Part shown: positions 1 through 5,634 of the stretch, one piece after another
How positions within the stretch are numbered: position 1 is the stretch's first letter
Layout of the letters: the number at the start of each line of letters is the position of its first letter
Position numbers and translations under genes: made by a program
Virus record (IMG/VR): IMGVR_UViG_3300044858_000998
Location: 1 to 20,028 of that record
DNA from: a virus
DNA: 20,028 nt
Direction: 5' to 3' (one strand)
The notes under the pieces: model-generated
What the model was told of the DNA's origin: nothing
Databases searched by the model: none
The model's input: the letters and a program-made list of their open reading frames with translations, nothing else

Positions 1-90
1 AAGCGTTGCTGAAGATAGGCAGCCTTCAATGTAGGAGCCTTCTTCTTTAGTTCCGACGTAGTCCTGTAGTTGTTCTACCGTTACGCTCAT
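1..90 (-). CDS. Head-tail adaptor, 5' part only (same gene as 18382-18684)
   Basis: These are the first 30 codons of the gp6-like head-tail connector whose complete copy lies at 18382-18684. The reading frame runs off base 1 and continues on the other side of the circle. The ATG at 88-90 follows a GGAGC ribosome binding site and starts 13 bases after the end of the capsid gene. It should not be counted as a second gene. Confidence 0.9.
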   Translation of the reverse strand, partial: MSVTVEQLQDYVGTKEEGSYIEGCLSSATL

Positions 91-102
91 TTTTTGCTCC
101 TA

Positions 103-1626
103 TTAGGCTACGACTGGAACCAAAGCCTCTGGAGCTTCGGTAGCGATTGCACCGTACTGGTATACGGAGAAGTCGCGGCTTAGGTTGATGATGTTGTCGT
201 CGGTTAGAGACACAACTGGAGCGGTGTATAGACGCATTGCGTTCGAGTTAACGAATGCTGCGCTTCCGTTTCTCAGTGCGGTGTCGCAAGCAACAGTTAG
301 ACCAGCGAAAGAACCACTAAGAGCTAGTGGGTTTACCTGACCAACAGTGTTTACTCCGCTGTTTCCAGTTACGATTAGCAATGGACGACCGTCAGCGCCT
401 TCAAGCTTCATAAGGGACTTGAATACGTCCTTAGAAACTGCAAGAGCGTCGATTGACCAACCATTGGTCTGGAACTTGTCAGCAGCCTCAACGATTGCAT
501 CTAGCCACTTGTCGTAAGTACCAGAAACTAGAGCAGCATTAAGGTCAATAACCTTTGAGCCACCAGCAGCAACGTGTGCGTCGTACTGGGTGTTGAATGC
601 AGTGCGGACATATCCGTTCAGGTTGTTTGCTACTGCAACTGCCATTGCACGCATGTGTGCATCAAGGAAGTTAACAGATGAGCGCTCAATTGCCTGGCGG
701 CTTAGAGTGGTGTAGCCACCGAAGGTCTTGACAGCGGCAGTGTCAGTGGTGAGTACAACCTGACCGTAAGTTAGGTCGTCACCTTCAGACTCCTGCTCAT
801 CAACTACAACAGAGTTGCTCGATAGCTTTGCGAACTCTAGAGTGTTGCCAGTTGCAGGCAGAACACCAGTAGAGATCAGACCACGAACACCGATTGGGCT
901 GTCAACAATGCGAGTTAGGTCACCAATGAAGGTGTTTAGCATTACAGAGTTGTCAGTGGTGTTTCCGGCGTATGTACGAATGGTGCTCTCGTCTCCAGCT
1001 ACGATGGCCTTTAGGACCTCTCCAGCGGAGCGAGTGTCAGCTGCAGGTGCCGAAGAAGCAACAGCGAAGCCCGACTCAACGAGACGGCGCAACTCAGCTA
1101 CATCCTCCTGAACACTCTGCACGTCGAACTCGACGTTAGTTCTTGATTCCATAGGAATCTCCTTTATTTCAGTAGGGGTTTCGTCCTCGCGGACTTCTTG
1201 GATTGTTGCTCCAGCATATGCTGGAAACGGCACAACGCTGACTTCCCTGAGGGATACAGCTTTGCGAATCACTGTCGATCCGTCGCGCTCACTTTCGAGC
1301 GGAACAAAACCAACAGAGAATTTGTTTAGGACGCCATCCTTTAGCAGGGTGCGTACTTCATTTCCACGAGCAGTGTCACTGATTCGAGCAGTAATAACAA
1401 AGCCCTCCTCAGAGTCACGACCTTCGATTAACTTACCGATTGGCTCCTCGTGTCCATAAAATAGCTTGACATCAGTAATGTCTTCGCTGATTGCTCCGCG
1501 TTCGAAGCGCTCAGTGTAAACACCACCAATGTTGGCGTCCTGGCCATAAGGAACAGCAATACCGCTAACGGTGCGCTCTTCCTCGTCATAACGCAACTCA
1601 ATGTTGCGGGTTTCGATGTTATCCAT
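103..1626 (-). CDS. Fused prohead protease and HK97-fold major capsid protein
   Basis: This 507-residue protein joins two head proteins that most HK97-type phages encode separately. Residues 1 to about 145 are a U35-type prohead protease. The expected triad is visible as H59 (in FYGHEE), S104 (in FSVGF) and E128 (in LREVSVVPFPAY). Residues 159-200 form a short helical, coiled-coil-like delta/scaffold region, and about 205-507 are the HK97-fold capsid subunit. The protease is known in the family to cleave the delta region after assembly. The gene overlaps the portal stop by 8 bases (TAA 1619-1621 against ATG 1624-1626) and follows an AAGGAAGG ribosome binding site. A second strong start lies inside, at M159. 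The family call is firm. The maturation cleavage site is not determined. Confidence 0.93.
   Translation of the reverse strand: MDNIETRNIELRYDEEERTVSGIAVPYGQDANIGGVYTERFERGAISEDITDVKLFYGHEEPIGKLIEGRDSEEGFVITARISDTARGNEVRTLLKDGVLNKFSVGFVPLESERDGSTVIRKAVSLREVSVVPFPAYAGATIQEVREDETPTEIKEIPMESRTNVEFDVQSVQEDVAELRRLVESGFAVASSAPAADTRSAGEVLKAIVAGDESTIRTYAGNTTDNSVMLNTFIGDLTRIVDSPIGVRGLISTGVLPATGNTLEFAKLSSNSVVVDEQESEGDDLTYGQVVLTTDTAAVKTFGGYTTLSRQAIERSSVNFLDAHMRAMAVAVANNLNGYVRTAFNTQYDAHVAAGGSKVIDLNAALVSGTYDKWLDAIVEAADKFQTNGWSIDALAVSKDVFKSLMKLEGADGRPLLIVTGNSGVNTVGQVNPLALSGSFAGLTVACDTALRNGSAAFVNSNAMRLYTAPVVSLTDDNIINLSRDFSVYQYGAIATEAPEALVPVVA
1150..1165 (-). promoter_or_regulatory. Internal ribosome binding site and start codon for capsid-only product
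   Basis: On the minus strand AAAGGAG (1159-1165) is followed by a 6-base spacer and ATG (1150-1152), in frame with the fusion gene at residue M159. The spacing is ideal and the site falls exactly at the border between the protease and the delta/capsid part. Initiation here would give a 349-residue capsid protein (103-1152) without the protease, so capsid could be made in excess over the fusion. The same site is present in the second copy at 19744-19759. That it is used is inference. Confidence 0.65.
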
Positions 1627-2746
1627 CTAGACCTTCCTTAGCTCGGACTTCGTCAGTAGTCAAGAATTGGTTCTGAAGACCGACGGCGTAGTTGGCGTAA
1701 CGCTGTGAGATGTCTGCTTTGAAAAGACCCTCGTAGTCAAACTTAACACGAGTTCCTCTAGGCAAACAATTGCTCATAGCGTCCTCAATGGCGTCCAAAT
1801 AAGCCATGAGAGTGTGGCGATAGAAGATTTGATTCTCATCGCTCAAATTTGTGTAGGTGTCGCTGGTTCCATCAACACCAGTCAGAAGCAAACGTGCAGG
1901 AATACCGAACATGCGTGCGATCTGTTGAACAGCTTGGCTTTGCACATCGGTAAACAGCGCATCCTTTGGAGAGATGGCTACTGCGTCGTAGTTGAATCCA
2001 TTACCCAGAACTGCAATCTTGCGTTCGGACTGTTTATCGTGCCAGCGAGCTGTAATTTCATCAGCTTGCTCGGCGGTGAGCATGGAGTTGCTAGTCAACA
2101 CTCCTGTGGGCACCCCAGCGCTGGCGAACCATGTCGAAGCGTATTCGCGGAGGTCCAACACTCCAGCGATATCTTCTTTGCATAGCTGTATTGGGCCGAA
2201 GCCATGCAGTTCGCCTGGGATCGAGAATAGCTTGAGGTGCTCCATCTCGTTCGCTGGCACGACATCTACAACGTGGTGAGGATAGTAACCGTGGCTGTAG
2301 CTGTAATACTTCAGTCCAGTTTCTTTGTCTACCTCGATACGTACGTTTTTGGTTGGGAGAATCTCTAGTGAATTAACTGCTCCGCTTGTGCTTAGTTTCT
2401 TAAGCCAGAATGCTTCACCAGTTGTAGCAAGGCTAACAACTGTTTGATAAAAGAACTCACGACGTGAATCAAGCAACGATGGGCTGTTGACAATTAGTGG
2501 ATTTGGAATCTGTTGCTCTTGACCAGTAGATGCGATGTAACGAATTGTCTTTACATCCATCTTGGAGATTGGCGTAGCTAGGATTTGTATTGCGCGGAAT
2601 ACTGACGTTAATGAAAGTGCGGTTCTCGGATCAACGATCGGAGTCGCATCGACTCTGCTTGGAGCAGTGCGAATTGATGACGAGACGGTTGCCCGCTCTT
2701 CAACTGGATCGGCAATGCCCAATAGCCTTTGAAAGAAGTTTGCCAT
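1619..2746 (-). CDS. Portal protein (HK97 family)
   Basis: This 375-residue protein forms the ring at one capsid vertex through which DNA enters and leaves and to which terminase and the tail connectors attach. The sequence has the usual course of an HK97-type portal: an N-terminal stretch with LTSVFRAIQILATPISKM (about residues 46-63), a central clip/stem region, and a C-terminal segment with IFYRHTLMAYLDAIEDAMS that precedes the crown. The length is at the short end for the family. It lies between the large terminase and the protease-capsid fusion, the normal position. AGGAG a few bases before the ATG at 2746 sets the start. The stop overlaps the next gene. Confidence 0.92.
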   Translation of the reverse strand: MANFFQRLLGIADPVEERATVSSSIRTAPSRVDATPIVDPRTALSLTSVFRAIQILATPISKMDVKTIRYIASTGQEQQIPNPLIVNSPSLLDSRREFFYQTVVSLATTGEAFWLKKLSTSGAVNSLEILPTKNVRIEVDKETGLKYYSYSHGYYPHHVVDVVPANEMEHLKLFSIPGELHGFGPIQLCKEDIAGVLDLREYASTWFASAGVPTGVLTSNSMLTAEQADEITARWHDKQSERKIAVLGNGFNYDAVAISPKDALFTDVQSQAVQQIARMFGIPARLLLTGVDGTSDTYTNLSDENQIFYRHTLMAYLDAIEDAMSNCLPRGTRVKFDYEGLFKADISQRYANYAVGLQNQFLTTDEVRAKEGLDG

Positions 2747-2773
2747 ATTGCTCCTATTTTATCACATTCTATT

Positions 2774-4225
2774 CTAGAACACTTGTATCGGTACTGATTC
2801 GGTTATGTTGGCACAGTAGAGTGCCATTGCAGTTGCAAGCACTGCATCCAAGTCTCCACGACTCTCTTTCCGACTGATGAACCATGTCTCGCCTGAGTAC
2901 TTGGCAACACCTCTCGGAATCTGACTTCTGAGCAGTGGATCGTTGTTGTGCTTTACCTTCTCGTTAGCAAAGAGCCAGTAAGTGAAGGCTGCCGCTGCTG
3001 CCATCTCTTTAGCCCAGAACTGATAAGTCGGAATACCACTCAACTTTAGCTTCTTTCCGATGTTAGGCATTTGGCGATCGTCTAGCGCAATGCCTTGTGG
3101 GCCATGCTTTAGATATAGATCCTTAAGATCGTCAAACACTTGCTGTTCGGTTGGATTGACATAGCTGGCAACCAACTCTGTCTCAAATGTGCCATCTGGA
3201 TGCTTGGTAGCTGCTGTGATGCAAACGTGGCCCCAGCTGGCAGTTCTGTCAACTGCAAAGACAAGCGGAATCGACTTCTTTGTGATTCCAGTGCCGATTG
3301 CTTTGTCAAACAGGTCCATGGGTAGCCAGCCTGGGACTTTGTTTGCTTCAATGAATTGATTTAGTCTGTATCGACGAGCCTCAATCTCGGGTATTGCTCT
3401 AAGGTCTGAGATGACTCTGTCGAGCGGGATGCGGCCCGACTCGACTGCCGGATTTGCAGCGAAGATAGCGCTTGGCTCATCGATCCTGCAATCGGCTGGT
3501 GCTTCCCAAACAAAGAAACCAAATCTTTCGAGCTCAGGGTCACCATCAATTGCTCTTTGTCCTGTTGCATATAACTCCTTTAAAGTTTCTGAGTCTTCGT
3601 CACCAGCTGTTGTAATGCCGATGACTAGACCGTCTTTTTTGGTTGATGTTCCCAAGGTTAACGACGAGTAAAGACCCTTGGGCAATATGTGCAGCTCGTC
3701 TACTATCCCCAGCGTAACAGGAATACCTTGCAACGCTGTCTCTTTTGCCGCTTTGATCATGTAAGTGCCAGCACCGTTGTTTAGGTGCATGCCACGGTGC
3801 TCAGTCGCCTTGTGAAAGCGCTTCTTGAGCCATGGGTTGTTGTTGACAGAGTACAGAGTCCTGTTATAGACAATGCGAGCCTGATCAACGCTAGACGCAA
3901 CACCGATTACCGATGGGCCTTGCTCGTGCATGAGCAATCCGTACAGGCTCAGTGCTTGCGTCAAGGTCGACTTGCCGTTCTGACGACCCATGGATACGAC
4001 TACCTGGCGATACCTCAGACGCCCAGCCTTTTGAGGGTCTGAGTAGTCATCTGGGTATCGTTCAAGCACAGCCCGAAGCAACCACTTCTGCCAGTCATCC
4101 AGTTTGATCGGATCAGTGCCAGTTTCCTGGGTACACATGAACGTTTCAACGATTTGGATGAGCTTATCGCCGTCAGTGGGGAAATCCTCACTGAGCGGAG
4201 CGGTATATCGAGCTGGAAGTTGCAT
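2774..4225 (-). CDS. terL: Terminase large subunit
   Basis: This is the ATP-driven DNA packaging motor and nuclease, 483 residues. The N-terminal ATPase carries a Walker A motif G80-RQNGKST-87 and a Walker B motif LGIVDELH with D176/E177. The coupling region is near ITTAGDE (204-210). The C-terminal RNase H-like nuclease shows acidic residues at the expected places: D325 (FAVDR), D382/D383 (IALDDRQ) and D458/D460 (GDLDAVLA). The start ATG overlaps the stop of the preceding 71-residue gene by one base (TAATG), so the two are probably translationally coupled. The portal gene follows after 27 bases. A nearby HNH nuclease gene fits cos-type packaging. Confidence 0.95.
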   Translation of the reverse strand: MQLPARYTAPLSEDFPTDGDKLIQIVETFMCTQETGTDPIKLDDWQKWLLRAVLERYPDDYSDPQKAGRLRYRQVVVSMGRQNGKSTLTQALSLYGLLMHEQGPSVIGVASSVDQARIVYNRTLYSVNNNPWLKKRFHKATEHRGMHLNNGAGTYMIKAAKETALQGIPVTLGIVDELHILPKGLYSSLTLGTSTKKDGLVIGITTAGDEDSETLKELYATGQRAIDGDPELERFGFFVWEAPADCRIDEPSAIFAANPAVESGRIPLDRVISDLRAIPEIEARRYRLNQFIEANKVPGWLPMDLFDKAIGTGITKKSIPLVFAVDRTASWGHVCITAATKHPDGTFETELVASYVNPTEQQVFDDLKDLYLKHGPQGIALDDRQMPNIGKKLKLSGIPTYQFWAKEMAAAAAFTYWLFANEKVKHNNDPLLRSQIPRGVAKYSGETWFISRKESRGDLDAVLATAMALYCANITESVPIQVF

Positions 4226-4440
4226 TAGCGCTTGAGAATCTGCTCTAGTGGGTCAACTTCGACTTTATCGCCCTCAATTAGTTTCTTGAGGTCGTTAACT
4301 GCACGCCTAAGCTCGGCAGCCGTGCTCGTAAGTTGCTCACGGTCGTATAGCCGAGCTAGCGATAGGCATAAATCAGCGTGGACGCGCTTTTCCAAGTCAA
4401 GTTCCACAGTATCCAGCCATTCCTTGATTGTTTGTTCCAT
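4225..4440 (-). CDS. Probable terminase small subunit
   Basis: A 71-residue, mostly helical and highly charged protein with no motif I can name. The assignment rests on position: it is the first gene after the regulatory intergenic region, and its stop overlaps the large terminase start as TAATG. It is short for a small terminase, which usually has an N-terminal DNA-binding helix-turn-helix, and I do not see one clearly. It could instead be an unrelated small helical protein coupled to the terminase. AAAGG lies about nine bases before the ATG, and a LexA-type operator ends 13 bases upstream, so its expression, and that of the late genes behind it, is probably under that site. Confidence 0.5.
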   Translation of the reverse strand: MEQTIKEWLDTVELDLEKRVHADLCLSLARLYDREQLTSTAAELRRAVNDLKKLIEGDKVEVDPLEQILKR

Positions 4441-4453
4441 TTTATGCTACCTT

Positions 4454-4469
4454 TCGAACATTTGTTCGG
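4454..4469 (-). promoter_or_regulatory. LexA/SOS operator, copy 2 (proximal)
   Basis: The core CGAACATTTGTTCG (4455-4468) fits the Gram-positive and actinobacterial SOS box CGAACRNRYGTTCG, read on either strand. The flanks (T before, G after on the plus strand) break the outermost base pair, unlike copy 1. It ends 13 bases before the start codon of the first late gene and lies just downstream, in the transcription sense, of a TTGACC that could be a -35 element, so bound LexA would obstruct transcription of the terminase-structural block. I could not identify a convincing -10 box. Confidence 0.75.
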
Positions 4470-4497
4470 ATAATTTGGTCAATTTCGTTTTTATTTT

Positions 4498-4520
4498 GCG
4501 CACATGCGTGGGGGTCGCCC
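4498..4520. other. GC-rich block, possible cos (packaging) site
   Basis: Between the two LexA operators an AT-rich intergenic region is interrupted by 23 bases that are mostly G and C, including the inverted arms CGCA/TGCG around 4499-4508 and a run of five G (4510-4514). Cos sites commonly lie next to the small terminase and HNH genes, and actinophage cos overhangs are often GC-rich. Nothing in the sequence proves cleavage here. It could simply be promoter or leader sequence. Confidence 0.25.
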
Positions 4521-4539
4521 AGCAACACAGAAAAAAACG

Positions 4540-4555
4540 TCGAACATTTGTTCGA
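4540..4555 (-). promoter_or_regulatory. LexA/SOS operator, copy 1 (distal), followed by T-run
   Basis: A perfect 16-base palindrome, TCGAAC-4-GTTCGA, identical in its 14-base core to copy 2 and lying 86 bases from it. It matches the mycobacterial/Bacillus LexA box. It begins 15 bases after the stop of the HNH gene. On the minus strand it is followed by CG and seven T, so the RNA could also form a 6-bp stem with an AAAT loop and act as a weak intrinsic terminator for the early block. Copy 2 lacks the T-run, so shared sequence is better explained by protein binding. Confidence 0.75.
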
Positions 4556-4569
4556 ATATCTTTCAGTGC

Positions 4570-4857
4570 TTAGAACCATGCTTTGTTCTTCCAATCGATG
4601 CGCTTCAATCCGACAGCTTTGATATCTTTCTTTCTTCCATTGCATTCAGCGCACAGAACTCGCAAGTTATCAAACGAATTGTCCCACTCATATTCACCAT
4701 TGCCTTGATGACCTGGGTTGATGTGATCCACATGCAAGTCCATGCCAGCAAGGTCAGGCTTTCCACAACTCATGCATGAGTATTCGGTCATGGTTGCCAG
4801 GTAGGAGGCCCGTATACGCTTCCACTCTGCTGACCTATGGAAATCACTACCTGACAT
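4570..4857 (-). CDS. HNH endonuclease, packaging-associated type
   Basis: A 95-residue HNH protein. Zinc ligands C28-x2-C31 and C69-x2-C72 bracket the nuclease core. The catalytic motif is V43-D44-H45-I46-N47, with the second histidine/asparagine region at W58-DNSFDNL-R66 and a final N73-GRK. The family is known: HNH proteins coded beside terminase in many cos phages (HK97 gp74 is the classic example) are needed for specific genome cleavage with terminase. Here it lies immediately before the intergenic region and the terminase genes. Its ATG at 4855-4857 overlaps the 3' end of the 44-residue membrane peptide gene by 11 bases. A solitary homing function is less likely, given the small size and position. 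Confidence 0.88.
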   Translation of the reverse strand: MSGSDFHRSAEWKRIRASYLATMTEYSCMSCGKPDLAGMDLHVDHINPGHQGNGEYEWDNSFDNLRVLCAECNGRKKDIKAVGLKRIDWKNKAWF

Positions 4858-4981
4858 GTTTCGTGCCTTCTATGGCCTTCCTGACGCTGTTTAGGGCATA
4901 TACAGCGCCAAGCAAGAATCCAATTGCAAATCCGAGTAAGCTCAAGCTTCCCGTTACCAACATTCCTATTCCTAGTTCCAT
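4847..4981 (-). CDS. Small single-pass membrane peptide, 44 residues
   Basis: An open frame of 44 codons starts at ATG 4979-4981 behind a near-perfect ribosome binding site (AGGAGGTG, then ACA, then ATG). The peptide is very hydrophobic from about residue 4 to 30 (GIGMLVTGSLSLLGFAIGFL and onward), with a basic tail (VRKAIEGTKHVR), predicting one membrane span with a cytoplasmic C-terminus. It ends with TAG 4847-4849 inside the start of the HNH gene, so the two are coupled. No family is recognised. Since no holin or endolysin is otherwise evident, a lysis or membrane role is conceivable but unproven. The strong start signal and the hairpin just upstream support a real, regulated gene. Confidence 0.72.
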   Translation of the reverse strand: MELGIGMLVTGSLSLLGFAIGFLLGAVYALNSVRKAIEGTKHVR

Positions 4982-5000
4982 TGTCACCTCCTAAGTTAAA

Positions 5001-5039
5001 GACCCTGCACTCGGCAAAGTAAGTGCAGGGTCCTGCACT
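5001..5039 (-). promoter_or_regulatory. Three-arm hairpin, attenuator-like, upstream of the membrane peptide
   Basis: In the minus-strand RNA three arms occur in order: A (AGTGCAGG, 5039-5032), B (CCTGCACT, within 5031-5022) and C (AGTGCAGGGTC, 5011-5001). B with C makes a perfect 11-bp stem with a 10-base loop, followed by TTTAACTT. A with B makes a competing 7-bp stem with a 4-base loop. The two cannot form together. This is the architecture of an antiterminator/terminator pair. It sits 20 bases before the ATG of the 44-residue peptide. The weak U-tract means B-C may be a stability or pausing element instead of a terminator. Confidence 0.5.
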
Positions 5040-5069
5040 GATTCAAACTGGGGAGAGACTGTTGATAGA

Positions 5070-5456
5070 TCAGTGCTCATCTATTCTACCGTCTCTCTTC
5101 TGCTTGTAGTGTTTCCAGCCAGCCTCCTTCTTGGGCTTGTAGCCACGTCTCTTGTTTATAAGATCCGTGACTGGCTCAAGGTGGTCTGGATTAATACATA
5201 GCTTGTTTGAATAGCCCTCGCTGTCATAGCACAAGTGGTCTATGAACAAAGTCTTGCCATTCTCATCTGTTGGGATAGGCCCAACAAATTCTTGATATGA
5301 GACCCGATGGGCTAGCCCTGGGTTCTGGTCTCTCCGTAACCGAATCTGGCCATAGCCACTGCCAGCTTTGGCACCTTGCCACATCCAACAGCCATTCTCA
5401 TTCTTGATAATGCGTCTTAGTAAACGCTCCTTGACAGATGCTCTACTACCTGGCAT
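5070..5456 (-). CDS. HNH endonuclease, homing type
   Basis: A 128-residue protein of the HNH_3 kind often found as a free-standing homing endonuclease in phages. It has the characteristic order C23-WMWQG, GYGQIRL (35-40), AHRVSYQEFVGPIP (49-62), IDHLC (72-76), CINPDHLEPVT (87-97) and N101 with RRG. These supply the zinc or structural cysteines and the H/N catalytic residues. The C-terminus is basic (KPKKEAGWKHYKQK) and may bind DNA. AGGAGG four bases before the ATG at 5456 fixes the start. It lies just downstream of the iteron-like repeats. It may be a selfish gene or may act in replication or packaging. It is not closely similar to the 95-residue HNH protein nearby. Confidence 0.85.
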   Translation of the reverse strand: MPGSRASVKERLLRRIIKNENGCWMWQGAKAGSGYGQIRLRRDQNPGLAHRVSYQEFVGPIPTDENGKTLFIDHLCYDSEGYSNKLCINPDHLEPVTDLINKRRGYKPKKEAGWKHYKQKRDGRIDEH

Positions 5457-5634
5457 ATTTCCTCCTAGGTGTTACAGGTGTTACAAGGTGTGACAGGACA
5501 GTATTACTACTGTCTTTAGTAGTTTGTAACACTTGTAACTGTAACACTTGAGCCCCGTATTTACGCGGTTTAAGTGTTACAAATCGCCAAGTGTTACATG
5601 TAAGTGTTACAAAATCATCACATTGAAAGGCCAT
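5446..5634 (-). CDS. Doubtful 62-residue ORF overlying the repeat array
   Basis: An ATG at 5634 preceded by GAGG with a 7-base spacer opens a 62-codon frame that overlaps the end of the primase gene by 17 bases and the start of the HNH gene by 11. Much of the peptide (CNT, VTL, QVLQLQVLQ, VTPVTP) is just translated GTGTTACA repeats, and no family is recognised. I regard it as more likely a by-product of the origin-like repeats than a real protein, but the overlaps and the ribosome binding site keep it possible. Confidence 0.25.
   Translation of the reverse strand: MAFQCDDFVTLTCNTWRFVTLKPRKYGAQVLQLQVLQTTKDSSNTVLSHLVTPVTPRRKYAR
5469..5611. repeat. Iteron-like array of nine GTGTTACA repeats, probable replication origin
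   Basis: Copies on the plus strand: 5469-5476, 5478-5485, 5488-5495 (GTGTGACA variant), 5574-5581, 5591-5598, 5604-5611. Inverted copies (TGTAACAC): 5525-5532, 5534-5541 (variant) and 5540-5547. The direct groups on each side flank an inverted group in the middle. A 7-bp inverted repeat with a 4-base loop lies at 5497-5514. The array begins right after the primase-helicase stop. Short repeated sites next to a replication gene are typical of iteron origins bound by an initiator, and they can also be operators. The copies are seen directly. The origin role is inferred. Confidence 0.75.

Larger units (their letters stand above)
1..1434. repeat. Terminal overlap, first copy (circular genome join)
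   Basis: This stretch recurs at 18595-20028 with an offset of exactly 18,594. By eye the copies are identical over the first 1,290 bases and then differ at four sites: 1291/19885, 1393/19987, 1420/20014 and 1432/20026. Both ends cut through genes (the head-tail adaptor at base 1, the capsid gene at 20028), which is what an assembler produces from a circular or permuted molecule. A physical terminal repeat would more likely fall in an intergenic site. The unit genome is therefore bases 1-18594. Confidence 0.93.

Noticed and set aside
4442-4645. Minus-strand 67-codon frame across the HNH end and the LexA boxes
   Set aside because: It overlaps the conserved HNH C-terminus in another frame and its rest is regulatory sequence.
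5469-5611. CRISPR array
   Set aside because: The repeats are only eight bases, in both orientations, with no regular unique spacers and no cas genes.
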